Shown here piece by piece: positions 55,307-64,000 of a stretch of DNA of 64,000 bases. This stretch comes from Streptomyces sp. JH34 (GTDB lineage: Bacteria > Actinomycetota > Actinomycetes > Streptomycetales > Streptomycetaceae). How positions within the stretch are numbered: position 1 is the first letter of the stretch; each line of letters starts with the position of its first letter. The notes under the pieces are model-generated. The model made no database searches and was not told the origin of the DNA. It worked only from the letters and a program-made list of their open reading frames with translations. The position numbers and the translations under genes were made by a program. The stretch spans positions 3,596,001 to 3,660,000 of the forward strand of contig NZ_JAJSOO010000001.1 in assembly GCF_029428875.1 (NCBI RefSeq). Direction: 5' to 3'.

Positions 55307-55480
55307 AACAGAAAAGGGTACGTGGCCGGACCGGCCCGGGCGTCATCGTTTCCGGCGACCCTGCGAGACTCTCCCGATCATGTGACGCGGTCCCCGGCAC
55401 TCAGACATCGGGCACATCGTTACCATGCGTGGACGCAGAGACCGGCAGGACCAGCACCAGCTGACGACGACGAGGGACGG

Positions 55481-57781
55481 ATGCGCGTGGCCGAGGCGGC
55501 AGACTTTCAGGGGATGAATACCTCCCCTGCCCGCCGGTGGCTCCGGCGCACAGCCTCCTTGATCGTCGGGGCGCCGCTGATCGCCGGCCTTCTGGCCGGC
55601 CCCGCGGCTCCCTCGGCACATGCCGAGGGGCCGGCAAAGGCGCCGACCGGCTCGCGCACCGTCGATGTGTCTCTGGACACGCTCGCCCCCAGCGCGCCTG
55701 TCGAGGGCGACACCCTCACCGTCTCCGGCACCCTGACCAACAAGGGGAAGAAGACGGTCACGGACGCCGAGGTCGACCTGCGCGTCGGGCCGAGACTGTC
55801 CGGCCGAGGAGACATCGACCAGGCCGCCAAGCGCACCGGTTACCTGCCCGGTAGTGACCCGGCCAAGCTGGGCGGTTCGTACACACTGAAGGTCCCCAAG
55901 CTGGCGTCCGGCGTCAGCCAGGACTTCACCCTCGCCGTCCCGGTGGACAAGCTGGACCTGGGCACCGAGGGCGTCTACCAGCTCGGGGTGTCCCTCACAG
56001 GCCGGACGGCCGACTACGCCTACGACCAGGTCCTCGGTATCCAGCGGACCTTCCTTCCGTGGCAGCCCGAAGACACCAAGAGCAAGACCGAGCTCACCTT
56101 CCTCTGGCCCCTCATCGCGTCGGCGCACGTCACCGCCGAGACGGGCTCCGACGAGCAGCAGACGCCCGTGTTCGCCAATGATGATCTGGCCCTCGAGCTC
56201 GCCCCCGGCGGACGCCTGGAACAGTTGGTCTCGCTGGGTCGCCAGCTCCCCGTGACATGGGTGATCGACCCTGACCTACTGGCCTCGGTCGACGCGATGA
56301 CGAAGAACTACCGGGTCAAGGCCGGTGACACCACGGTCGCCGGGACGAACCAGACCATCGCCAAGAAGTGGCTCACGGATCTGCAGGCGGCCGTGAAGGA
56401 CGGCAAGGTGGTCGCCCTGCCTTTCGCCGACCCCGATCTGGCCTCCATCGCCCACCGTGGCAAGAACGTCTCCGGCGCCCTCAGTCACCTGCAGACGGCG
56501 ACCGAGGTCGCGGGTACGACGGTCGAGACCGTGCTTCATGTGAAGCCGTCCACCGACTTCGCCTGGCCGGTGGACGGTGCGATCGATCCCTCGGTCGTCG
56601 ATGTCGCCACCTCGGCGGGCGCACACAAGGTGATCGCCCGAAGCGACAGCCTCGAGGAGACCGGCGGACTGCTCTACACACCGACTTCGGCCCGGCCGAT
56701 CGGTGGGGGCACCACCGCTGTGGTCTCGGACTACCGGCTCTCCACCGCGTTCACCGGCGACATGACCAAGGCCGGCGCCTCGACGCTGGCGGTCCAGAGG
56801 TTCCTGGCGCAGACGCTGGCAGTGACTGAGCAGGCCCCCGACAAGCAGCGCAGCATCGTTGTCGCCCCGCAGCGGACACCCACCGCCGCCCAGGCACAGA
56901 CCATGGCGCGCGCTCTCCAGGCCCTTACGGCCGAACACTGGACGGAGCCTCTCGACCTCACGGAGGCTTCCGAACGGAAGCCGGACGCACAGGCCACGAC
57001 GCGGGTACCCAGGGCATCCCAGTACCCCAAGAAGCTTCGAAGCCAGGAACTGCCGACCCAGGCGTTCCAGGACATCCGGACGACGCAGGGCTCGCTCGAC
57101 AGCTTCCAGGTCATCCTCACGCAGCCCGACCGGGTGGTGACCCCCTTCGGGAACGCGATCAACCGTTCAGTGTCGACGTCATGGCGCGGCAGTCCGCTCG
57201 AAGCGCAGCGCTACCGCGACTCGGTCCGCACCTATCTGCAGGGGCTCACCAACGAGGTCCAGCTGATCACTAAGTCGGACGTGACGCTGTCCGGTCGGAG
57301 CGCCACGATCCCGGTGACCGTGCAGAACAAACTGGTGCAGGGCGTCGATCACCTCGTGCTCCGTCTGACGTCGGGCAATGCCACCCGGCTCAACCTCAAC
57401 GACGGCGGAGCGGTCGCCGAGCGACCGGTCAAGATCGCGGGCGGGCACAGCCAGTCCGTGAAATTCGACGCCGCTGCCAACGCCAACGGACAGGCGCAGG
57501 TCACTGCACGTCTCTTCACGGCCGACGGTGCGCCCTACGGCGAGGCGATGACCTTCACGGTGAAGGTCTCGGAGGTCACGCCGACGGTGCTCCTGGTGAT
57601 CGCCGGCGGTCTGCTGCTGCTGGTCCTGGCAGGCATCAGGATGTACACCCACCGCAAGCGCACCGTGGCGGGCGGCGCATCGGAGGGCGGCGGGGAACCC
57701 GAGCAGCCGAGTGACCCGGAGTCGGACACCGGTCCGGAAAGCGGTAACCCATCGGGCCCGGGTGAGAAAGTGGACCGTTGA
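55481..57781 (+). CDS. DUF6049-like secreted/membrane-anchored protein
   Basis: A 766-residue protein, conserved upstream of murJ. A cytosolic basic start and a signal-peptide-like helix (about 20-45, ending PSAHAEG) are followed by a CARDB/Ig-like region (VSGTLTNKGKKTVTDAEVDL) and a large extracellular region. A single helix VLLVIAGGLLLLVLAGIRMY near residue 705 anchors it, and a Ser/Glu-rich cytosolic tail follows. It has no clear catalytic motif. ATG 55481 or ATG 55514 (MNTSPARR) may be the start. The gene precedes murJ by 49 bp, so they may be cotranscribed. Confidence 0.82.
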   Translation: MRVAEAADFQGMNTSPARRWLRRTASLIVGAPLIAGLLAGPAAPSAHAEGPAKAPTGSRTVDVSLDTLAPSAPVEGDTLTVSGTLTNKGKKTVTDAEVDLRVGPRLSGRGDIDQAAKRTGYLPGSDPAKLGGSYTLKVPKLASGVSQDFTLAVPVDKLDLGTEGVYQLGVSLTGRTADYAYDQVLGIQRTFLPWQPEDTKSKTELTFLWPLIASAHVTAETGSDEQQTPVFANDDLALELAPGGRLEQLVSLGRQLPVTWVIDPDLLASVDAMTKNYRVKAGDTTVAGTNQTIAKKWLTDLQAAVKDGKVVALPFADPDLASIAHRGKNVSGALSHLQTATEVAGTTVETVLHVKPSTDFAWPVDGAIDPSVVDVATSAGAHKVIARSDSLEETGGLLYTPTSARPIGGGTTAVVSDYRLSTAFTGDMTKAGASTLAVQRFLAQTLAVTEQAPDKQRSIVVAPQRTPTAAQAQTMARALQALTAEHWTEPLDLTEASERKPDAQATTRVPRASQYPKKLRSQELPTQAFQDIRTTQGSLDSFQVILTQPDRVVTPFGNAINRSVSTSWRGSPLEAQRYRDSVRTYLQGLTNEVQLITKSDVTLSGRSATIPVTVQNKLVQGVDHLVLRLTSGNATRLNLNDGGAVAERPVKIAGGHSQSVKFDAAANANGQAQVTARLFTADGAPYGEAMTFTVKVSEVTPTVLLVIAGGLLLLVLAGIRMYTHRKRTVAGGASEGGGEPEQPSDPESDTGPESGNPSGPGEKVDR

Positions 57782-57830
57782 GCGATGTCTGTCGGGGCCT
57801 GTCGGCCGGGGACAATGAGGTGGGGTTTCG

Positions 57831-59984
57831 ATGAACGCGCCGTACGACGGTGACCGCGGCCAGGGCGCGGGCGGAGCTGGGTCTTCCAGCGGTCCGCCGG
57901 TGCCACCTGGCCCAGGACGGGACGGCGAGACACCCGATCCCTACCTGCAGCACGCGTACGACCACGATCCGTATCGTGCCCAGGATCTCGCCGCTCAGGA
58001 TCCGGTGGCCGAGGCGCTCTACGACCGCGCCGCCCATCCCCCGCCGCCTCCGGGTACCTACCAGGAACCGCAGGCGCTCTACCAGCAGCCCCCGGCGGCT
58101 CAGCACGCCCCTGACGCCCGTATCTGGGCCCAGACGCCGCCACCGGAGCCCGCAGGCCCCTCCAGGCACCTCCCCTACGGCGACAATGCCGCGACCACCC
58201 AGTACGTAGGGGTGGACGACCTGGTCACCCAGGCTTCCGACGACCGGGGGGAGCAGGACGCCTTCGCGCACCTCTTCCGCGACCAGGAAGGGTCAGGCCG
58301 CCCCGCGAGCCCTCCAGCCGAGCCTGAAGCGGCTCCGGCTCCGCCGAAGTCCGGCGGACGGGCCGCCGGGATACTGAAGTCCAGCGCGCTGATGGCGGCG
58401 GGCACCTTGGTGTCGCGGCTGACCGGCTTCGTCCGCAGCCTCGTGATCACTGCGGCGCTGGGCGCGGCGCTGCTCGGGGACAGCTTCACCATCGCGTACA
58501 CCCTGCCGACGATGATCTACATCCTGACGGTGGGTGGCGGACTCAATTCCGTCTTCGTTCCGCAGCTCGTCCGCTCCATGAAGGACGACGAGGACGGTGG
58601 CGAGGCGTACGCCAACCGGCTGCTGACGCTGGTGATGGTCGCCCTGGGCCTGATCGTCGGGGTCGCCGTCCTCGCTGCTCCGTGGCTCATCCACATGATG
58701 TCCCCGACCATCGCGAACGACGTCGCGGCGAACAGCGTGTCCGTCACCTTCGCCCGCTACTGCCTGCCCACCATCTTCTTCATGGGCGTGCACGTGGTCA
58801 TGGGGCAGATCCTCAACGCGCGCGGGAAATTCGGCGCGATGATGTGGACCCCGGTCCTCAACAACATCGTCATGATCGTGACGTTCGGCCTGTTCATCTG
58901 GGTCTACGGCTCCTCCGCCGAATCCCGGATGGGCGTGGAGACGATCCCTGCCGAGGGCGTCCGCCTGCTCGGCATCGGTACGCTGCTCGGTCTCGTCGTC
59001 CAGGCCCTGGCCATGATCCCGTACCTCCGGGAGGCTGGGTTCCGCTTCCGTCCCCGCTTCGACTGGAAGGGGCACGGGCTCGGAAAGACGGTCAGGCTCG
59101 CCAAGTGGACGGTGCTCTTCGTCCTGGCCAACCAGGCCGGGGTCATCGTCGTCACGCAGCTGGCGACCTCGGCAGGCAAGCTGTCGGGCAAGGACGGCAC
59201 GGGCTTCCTCGCCTACTCGAACGCCCAGCTGATCTGGGGCATGCCGCAGGCCATCATCACCGTCTCGGTCATGGCGGCCCTGCTTCCCCGCATCTCCCGC
59301 GCCGCCCACGACAACGACCCCGGGGCCGTCCGGGACGACATCTCCCAAGGTCTGCGCAATTCGGCGGTGGCCATCGTCCCGGTCGCCTTCACCTTCCTCG
59401 CGCTCGGACTGCCGATGTGCACGCTGCTCTACGCCTCCAGCGGCACCGAGGCAGCGCGGTCGATGGGCTTCATCCTGATGGCGTTCGGCCTCGGCCTCAT
59501 CCCGTACTCGGTGCAGTACGTCGTGCTGCGTGGCTTCTACGCGTACGAGGACACCCGTACCCCCTTCTACAACACGGTCATCGTCGCGGCTGTCAACGCG
59601 GCGGCCTCCGCCCTCTGCTACGTGATTCTTCCGGCCCAGTGGGCAGTCGTGGGTATGGCGGGTGCCTACGGGCTGGCGTACGCGGTCGGTGTCGGCATCG
59701 CGTGGCGACGGCTGAGCCACAGGCTGGGCGGCGACCTCGACGGCGCCCGTGTGGTGCGCACCTACGCCCGTCTCTGCCTGGCCGCGGTCCCCGCAGCCGT
59801 GGTAGGCGGCGGGGTGGGCTTCGCTCTCCTCAAGACTCTCGGTGAGGGAGCCGGCGGCTCTGTTGTGGCACTGGTCTGTGGCAGCGTCGTCCTGCTGGGT
59901 GTCTTCTTCGTCTCGGCGAAGAAGATGCGTATCGAAGAGCTCAACGGCATGGTCGGCATGGTCCGGGGACGTCTCGGACGCTGA
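57831..59984 (+). CDS. murJ: Lipid II flippase MurJ (MviN)
   Basis: A 717-residue membrane protein. A 180-residue Pro/Ala/Gln-rich cytosolic N-terminus, typical of actinobacteria, is followed by about 14 transmembrane helices. LKSSALMAAGTLVSRLTGFVRSLVI, TLPTMIYILTVGGGLNSVFVPQLVRSM and GFYAYEDTRTPFYNTVIV identify MurJ, which flips lipid II across the membrane. It is followed 130 bp downstream by a pseudokinase gene. In M. tuberculosis MurJ and a pseudokinase are fused in one protein. The same pair thus seems to be split here. Confidence 0.94.
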   Translation: MNAPYDGDRGQGAGGAGSSSGPPVPPGPGRDGETPDPYLQHAYDHDPYRAQDLAAQDPVAEALYDRAAHPPPPPGTYQEPQALYQQPPAAQHAPDARIWAQTPPPEPAGPSRHLPYGDNAATTQYVGVDDLVTQASDDRGEQDAFAHLFRDQEGSGRPASPPAEPEAAPAPPKSGGRAAGILKSSALMAAGTLVSRLTGFVRSLVITAALGAALLGDSFTIAYTLPTMIYILTVGGGLNSVFVPQLVRSMKDDEDGGEAYANRLLTLVMVALGLIVGVAVLAAPWLIHMMSPTIANDVAANSVSVTFARYCLPTIFFMGVHVVMGQILNARGKFGAMMWTPVLNNIVMIVTFGLFIWVYGSSAESRMGVETIPAEGVRLLGIGTLLGLVVQALAMIPYLREAGFRFRPRFDWKGHGLGKTVRLAKWTVLFVLANQAGVIVVTQLATSAGKLSGKDGTGFLAYSNAQLIWGMPQAIITVSVMAALLPRISRAAHDNDPGAVRDDISQGLRNSAVAIVPVAFTFLALGLPMCTLLYASSGTEAARSMGFILMAFGLGLIPYSVQYVVLRGFYAYEDTRTPFYNTVIVAAVNAAASALCYVILPAQWAVVGMAGAYGLAYAVGVGIAWRRLSHRLGGDLDGARVVRTYARLCLAAVPAAVVGGGVGFALLKTLGEGAGGSVVALVCGSVVLLGVFFVSAKKMRIEELNGMVGMVRGRLGR

Positions 59985-60114
59985 TACGCGCTCCGTGCCG
60001 CACAACCATCGCTGGACACCGCGTGTCGTGCATAGCGCCGGAGTGTGGGCACAATTGGCGTGACTGTGCAGAGCTGGCTGGCATCGCGCAACGGATGGGG
60101 AGGCAGGAACGACG

Positions 60115-61809
60115 GTGGCGGAACGTAGCACGGCTGCTGTCGACGTGGCCGACAACAGCGGCGACGAGCCGCTGACCGCCAAGGCGGACGCGGCCACGAC
60201 CGACGGGACGGCACAAAGCAAGGACGTGAAGGGCGCAAGCTCGAAGGACGCGGAGAGCGAGCAGGACGGCTCCGACGCGGTGCCGGCGTCCCCCGACCTG
60301 CACAGCGGCCACAAGTTGGCCAGACGCTACCGGCTCGAGGAGTGCGTCACCCGGCTGGACGGATTCAGCAGCTGGCGTGCCGTCGACGAGAAGTTGCGGC
60401 GCGCGGTGGGTGTGCATCTGCTGCCCGCCGATCATCCTCGCGCCCGTTCGGTGCTGGCGGCGGCCCGCTCGTCCGCGCTGCTCGGCGACCCGCGCTTCGT
60501 CCAGGTCCTGGACGCGGTGGAGGAGGGCGACCTCGTCTACGTCGTCCACGAATGGCTCCCCGACGCCACCGAGCTCACAGCGCTCCTGGCCGCCGGGCCC
60601 CTGGAAGCTCACGACGCCTACCAGCTCGTGAGCCAGATCTCCCAGGCCATGGCTGCCGCACACCGCGAAGGGCTCGCACATCTGCGCCTCACTCCGGGTG
60701 CCGTGCTGCGTAGCTCGACGGGCCAGTACAGAATCCGTGGTCTGGCCGTGAACGCCGCTCTGCGCGGAATCACCGCCGATCAGCCTCTGCGCACGGACAC
60801 CGAATCGATCGGCGCGCTCCTCTACGCCGCCCTGACCCGGCGCTGGCCCTACGAGAGCGACGCGTACGGGCTTTCCGGGCTCCCCAAGGACCTGGGACTC
60901 ATTCCCCCGGACCAGGTACGGGCGGGCGTCCACCGGGGTCTGTCCGAGCTCGCCATGCGGGCGCTCGCCAACGACGGCGCTACCGCGTCACGGCAGGAAC
61001 AGCCGTGCACCACCCCGGACGAGCTGGCGAAGGCGGTCGCGGCCATGCCGCGGGTCCTTCCCCCGGAGCCGACATTCACGGCGCCGCCGGAGTACCAGCG
61101 CACGACGTACCAGCAGGGCACCTACGGACGCCCGTCCGCACGGCCCACTTCGGCCACGCAGCCTGTCATCGTCCCGCCGCCCCCTCTGCAGAGTCGCACC
61201 GGCAAAGCACTCAAGTGGGCAGTGTCCGCGCTGCTCATCGCAGCTCTTGGCCTGGGCAGCTGGCAGCTCGCGGAAACCGTCCTGAACAGGGGGAACGATT
61301 CAGGCGAGCCGACCCCGACCCAGACCACCGACGACGGGGGCGACGACAACAATGCCGCCGAACCCAGCAAGCCGGTCACCATCGTGGGAACCCAGGACTA
61401 CGACCCGCTCGGCGACGGCTCCGAGAAGCCAGGCTCCACGAAGAACGTCTACGACGGTGACACAAGCTCCTACTGGAACACGGACGGCTACTACAGCGCC
61501 GACTTCGGACGGCTCAAGGAGGGCGTCGGAATCGTCCTCGACCTCGGCAAGGTTCAGCAGGTGGGGAACGTCGATGTGTCCTTCCTCGGCGGAAACACTT
61601 CCGTCGAGCTGAGGAGCACCGAGGACGCGTCCTTCCCTCAGCTGCCGGGGGGTTTCACGAAAGCCGCGAGCGGTTCCGGGACAAAGGTGTCCCTCAAGCC
61701 CGACAAGCCGGTGCAGGCACGGTACCTTCTGATCTGGCTGACCGAACTGCCTCTGAGTGACGACGGGAACTACAGGGGCAAGATCTCGGACATCAAGGTC
61801 ACCAGCTGA
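60115..61809 (+). CDS. Membrane pseudokinase with extracytoplasmic discoidin-like domain
   Basis: A 564-residue protein beginning GTG 60115. The kinase-like part is about residues 60-330: the HRD catalytic loop is HLRLTPGAVLRS and the DFG position reads IRGLAV, so catalytic residues are missing (pseudokinase). A proline-rich stretch, a transmembrane helix near 365-385, a Thr/Asp linker and an F5/8-type discoidin-like domain near 430-564 (VYDGDTSSYWNT, NVDVSFLGGNTSVELR) follow. Its position after murJ matches the fused MviN of mycobacteria. It probably links envelope state to MurJ (inference). sigM starts 25 bp later. Confidence 0.9.
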   Translation: MAERSTAAVDVADNSGDEPLTAKADAATTDGTAQSKDVKGASSKDAESEQDGSDAVPASPDLHSGHKLARRYRLEECVTRLDGFSSWRAVDEKLRRAVGVHLLPADHPRARSVLAAARSSALLGDPRFVQVLDAVEEGDLVYVVHEWLPDATELTALLAAGPLEAHDAYQLVSQISQAMAAAHREGLAHLRLTPGAVLRSSTGQYRIRGLAVNAALRGITADQPLRTDTESIGALLYAALTRRWPYESDAYGLSGLPKDLGLIPPDQVRAGVHRGLSELAMRALANDGATASRQEQPCTTPDELAKAVAAMPRVLPPEPTFTAPPEYQRTTYQQGTYGRPSARPTSATQPVIVPPPPLQSRTGKALKWAVSALLIAALGLGSWQLAETVLNRGNDSGEPTPTQTTDDGGDDNNAAEPSKPVTIVGTQDYDPLGDGSEKPGSTKNVYDGDTSSYWNTDGYYSADFGRLKEGVGIVLDLGKVQQVGNVDVSFLGGNTSVELRSTEDASFPQLPGGFTKAASGSGTKVSLKPDKPVQARYLLIWLTELPLSDDGNYRGKISDIKVTS

Positions 61810-61834
61810 CGGCACCAGGGGAGGGGGCTCACCG

Positions 61835-62539
61835 TTGGACGACGCCAGATTCGCCGACACCAGCGACCAGGATCTCCTGGCTCAGCACGTCGCAGGCGAA
61901 CCGGACGCCTTCGGTGAGCTCGTGCGGCGGCACCGTGACCGCCTCTGGGCAGTGGCCCTGCGCACGCTCGGGGACCGAGAGGAGGCTGCTGACGCGGTGC
62001 AGGACGCCCTCGTCTCCGCCTTCCGCGCCGCCCACACCTTCCGTGGCCAGTCCGCGGTCACCACGTGGCTGCACAGGATTACCGTGAACGCCTGTCTCGA
62101 CCGTGCCCGCAAGACGGCCTCCCGGAGAACCGCGCCGGTCGACGACACCGAGCGGCTCGATCAACTCATGGAACCTCATGAATCCGCCGAAGCTCCCGCG
62201 GAGCGGCGGGATCTGCACCGCGAACTCGTGGCCGCCCTCGCCACGCTGCCGGCCGAACAACGCGCCGCCCTTGTTCTCGTGGACATGCAGGCCTATCCCG
62301 TAGCGGAGGCAGCCCGCATTCTCGACGTACCGACCGGCACCGTGAAGAGCCGCTGTGCGCGAGGCCGGGCCAGACTGCTTCCCCTGCTGACCCATCTACG
62401 TAGCAACAGAGGGGACGGCAAGGACAGCCGCATGGAAAGGAACCGGACGCAGGGGCCATCCGTCCCACCGGCGTCAGGACCACGAAAAGCAGGTGACGGA
62501 GATCCTGCCGGCGTCAAGGGTGGAGGTGGGCTCGCATGA
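61835..62539 (+). CDS. sigM: ECF sigma factor SigM
   Basis: A 234-residue ECF sigma factor. Region 2 (DAFGELVRRHRDRLWAVALRTLGDREEAADAVQDALVSAF) and region 4 (LPAEQRAALVLVDMQAYPVAEAARILDVPTGTVKSRCARGRARL) are complete. The TTG start at 61835 fits GAGGGGG 7 bases upstream and the family N-terminus (LDDARFADTSDQDLLA). Its end overlaps the anti-sigma gene by ATGA, so both are coupled. In Streptomyces this sigma is encoded between the murJ/pseudokinase genes and trxB. Confidence 0.92.
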   Translation: MDDARFADTSDQDLLAQHVAGEPDAFGELVRRHRDRLWAVALRTLGDREEAADAVQDALVSAFRAAHTFRGQSAVTTWLHRITVNACLDRARKTASRRTAPVDDTERLDQLMEPHESAEAPAERRDLHRELVAALATLPAEQRAALVLVDMQAYPVAEAARILDVPTGTVKSRCARGRARLLPLLTHLRSNRGDGKDSRMERNRTQGPSVPPASGPRKAGDGDPAGVKGGGGLA

Positions 62540-63501
62540 CATCCACAGCCGACACGGCTCAGCACCCGGACGTCTCGGAGATCGCAGATCTCATGGAAGG
62601 CATCCTCCCGCCGTCCCGCGCGGCAGAAGTCCGTCACCACATCGAATCCTGCGCTGAATGTGGCGACATCCACGCGTCGCTCGAGGAGATCCGCTCACTG
62701 CTGGGGGCGGTGGGACCGCTTCCCGAGCCCATGCCGGAAGACGTCGCCCACCGCATCGGCACGGCGCTGGCAGAGGAAGCCGCGTCTGCTGCCACGGGTC
62801 CGAACGCGGCAGCCCGTGAAACAGAGGTAACCGTGGGCCCGGCCGCAGCGTCCTCTGTTTCACGTGAAACATACGATCTGCCGACGGATGGCATGACCGC
62901 ACCCCGACCGGCCGGTCGTCCTCGCGGTGCCACCGGCCCCGGCAGGAGTCCGGCTCGCCGTAGGCGTCGCACGATTGTCCTTGGTACGGCCTTCGGGGCC
63001 GCGGCCATCGGAATGAGCGTCTTCGTACTCCAGTCCCTTCAGTCGTCCCAGGATTCGGCAGGCTCGATGGCCGACCACGGAGTCAGCGCCGCCGAGAAGA
63101 GCCACGGAGACTATTCGGAAGGAACGCTGGAGGGCCGTGTCCGCACGCTCCTCAACGAGTCGAAGGCGTCCGGGAGTCCAGGTCACACTCCGGCCGAACC
63201 GCCACTGGACACCACATCGTCCCCGGGAAACCTGCCCCCGGGAGATGCGACCCCCAGCACCCGCCTGCTGGCACCGATCGTGGATGTTCCACCGTGCGTG
63301 CAACAGGGCACAGGCCGGAACGCGCCCGCCCTGGCCGTGGAGGAGGGCAGCTACGAAGGAACAGCCGCGTTCCTGGTCGTGCTGCCTCATGTGACTGACA
63401 CGAGCCGAGTACAGGCCTACGTCGTCGATGCAACCTGTGTGGATTCCAAGGCCGTGACAAAAGGCCACCTGCTGCTTACGCACTCCTACGCTCGCCCCTG
63501 A
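62536..63501 (+). CDS. Zinc-containing anti-sigma factor of SigM
   Basis: A 321-residue anti-sigma factor. The zinc motif of the ZAS family is H35-x3-C39-x2-C42 in RHHIESCAECGD. A transmembrane helix lies near 145-165 (IVLGTAFGAAAIGMSVFVL), with an extracellular Ser/Pro/Gly-rich part after it. It starts inside the sigM stop (ATGA). Codons 108-112 (SVSRET) are written by a parS site within the coding sequence. Probably releases SigM upon envelope or redox stress (inference). Confidence 0.92.
   Translation: MTSTADTAQHPDVSEIADLMEGILPPSRAAEVRHHIESCAECGDIHASLEEIRSLLGAVGPLPEPMPEDVAHRIGTALAEEAASAATGPNAAARETEVTVGPAAASSVSRETYDLPTDGMTAPRPAGRPRGATGPGRSPARRRRRTIVLGTAFGAAAIGMSVFVLQSLQSSQDSAGSMADHGVSAAEKSHGDYSEGTLEGRVRTLLNESKASGSPGHTPAEPPLDTTSSPGNLPPGDATPSTRLLAPIVDVPPCVQQGTGRNAPALAVEEGSYEGTAAFLVVLPHVTDTSRVQAYVVDATCVDSKAVTKGHLLLTHSYARP
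62857..62870. other. parS site inside the anti-sigma gene
   Basis: Exact GTTTCACGTGAAAC, read in the protein as V-S-R-E-T. The only one of the seven that lies wholly in the interior of a coding sequence. Confidence 0.92.
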
Positions 63502-63532
63502 GGCCCACGCCGGGAGCCGGGCCGCTCTTTCG

Positions 63533-63558
63533 GGAATGCATGCCCCGTAGGATCCGTT
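63533..63558 (+). promoter_or_regulatory. SigR-type promoter of trxB
   Basis: GGAAT at 63533-63537 and GTT at 63556-63558 are separated by exactly 18 bases, matching the SigR consensus GGAAT-N18-GTT known from trxBA of Streptomyces. It lies about 70 bp before the trxB start. Confidence 0.9.
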
Positions 63559-63627
63559 GGGTGGGGTGAGAGTCGTGGAACCGACCCCAGTAGGCAGTAG
63601 GCAGTCTGCAGAGACGAGGAAGAACCC

Positions 63628-64000
63628 GTGAGCGACGTCCGTAATGTGATCATCATCGGCTCCGGGCCGGCTGGTTACACCGCCGCCCTGTACACCGCTC
63701 GCGCGTCGCTGAATCCGCTGGTGTTCGAGGGAGCTGTCACCGCCGGCGGCGCGCTGATGAACACCACCGACGTGGAGAACTTCCCGGGCTTCCAGGACGG
63801 AATCATGGGCCCTGAGCTCATGGACAACATGCGCGCGCAGGCTGAGCGGTTCGGCGCCGAGCTCATCCCCGACGACGTGGTCTCCGTCGACCTCACCGGA
63901 GAGATCAAGACCGTCACGGACACTGCGGGCACGGTGCACCGCGCCAAGGCCGTCATCGTCACCACGGGATCCCAGCACCGCAAGCTCGGCCTGCCCAACG
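63628..64000 (+). CDS. trxB: Thioredoxin reductase (partial)
   Basis: The first 124 residues of thioredoxin reductase, which runs off the right edge. The FAD-binding motif GSGPAG is in [22 protein letters not shown]. The segment [21 protein letters not shown] and [14 protein letters not shown] are typical of the family. GTG 63628 is preceded by GAGGAAGA. It reduces thioredoxin with NADPH. trxA and the parAB genes should lie to the right, as in other Streptomyces. Control by SigR is expected from the promoter above. Confidence 0.96.
   Translation, partial: MSDVRNVIIIGSGPAGYTAALYTARASLNPLVFEGAVTAGGALMNTTDVENFPGFQDGIMGPELMDNMRAQAERFGAELIPDDVVSVDLTGEIKTVTDTAGTVHRAKAVIVTTGSQHRKLGLPN

Overview
The window is about 64 kb of high-GC actinobacterial chromosome, almost certainly Streptomyces and close to oriC. 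The evidence is the third-position G+C bias, the Streptomyces-specific ssgA/ssgR sporulation pair, the gene order dnaB, rplI-rpsR-ssb-rpsF, ino1, pcnB-type CCA enzyme, murJ, sigM, trxB, and seven exact copies of the 14-bp ParB site GTTTCACGTGAAAC. The content is mostly core chromosome. I see no prophage, insertion sequence, integrase, CRISPR array, biosynthetic cluster or tRNA/rRNA gene.

Left part, 1-20.5 kb. A minus-strand ABC exporter operon runs off the left edge. It is followed by a fused alpha/beta hydrolase-SDR protein, a KptA/Tpt1 RNA 2'-phosphotransferase preceded by DnaA-box-like 9-mers, a truncated small gene, a luciferase-like oxidoreductase and a HAD phosphatase. Next is a respiratory block on the minus strand: a GAF/DevS-like sensor kinase, cydCD (fused), cydB and cydA, with a perfect Rex operator upstream of cydA. 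A HisC-type aminotransferase, a LacI-family regulator, a metallophosphoesterase and a two-TM membrane protein complete it.

Middle, 20.5-37.6 kb. Two genes carry apparent inactivating lesions. A secreted Ig-like protein has an in-frame TAA, and thiC has a +1 frameshift in a G/C homopolymer ahead of its Fe-S cysteines although its TPP riboswitch is intact. Then come a YibE/F membrane protein, ssgA and ssgR, several small membrane or cupin genes, a cystathionine gamma-lyase-type enzyme, a LysR regulator, a NUDIX hydrolase, a divergent MFS/MarR pair with a clear operator, a GNAT, an AlkZ-like winged-helix protein, a serine hydrolase and an orphan TriTu-type immunity protein.

Right part, 37.6-64 kb. 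dnaB (with DnaA-box-like sites upstream) and a MATE exporter precede the rpsF-ssb-rpsR-rplI operon. A cell-envelope region follows: FemAB-like ligase, alanine-racemase-like protein, GT87 glycosyltransferase, a bifunctional PBP, a PadR regulator with a 27-bp operator, ino1, an MFS protein and the CCA-adding enzyme. It ends with a DUF6049-like membrane protein, murJ, a pseudokinase with an extracytoplasmic discoidin-like domain, sigM with its zinc anti-sigma factor, and the start of trxB behind a perfect SigR-type promoter.

The parS sites occur at convergent gene ends inside terminator-like palindromes, in other intergenic regions, over the cydCD start codon, and inside the anti-sigma gene. The main points of interest are this parS layout, the two lesions, the DnaA-box clusters away from oriC, and the MurJ/pseudokinase/SigM group.
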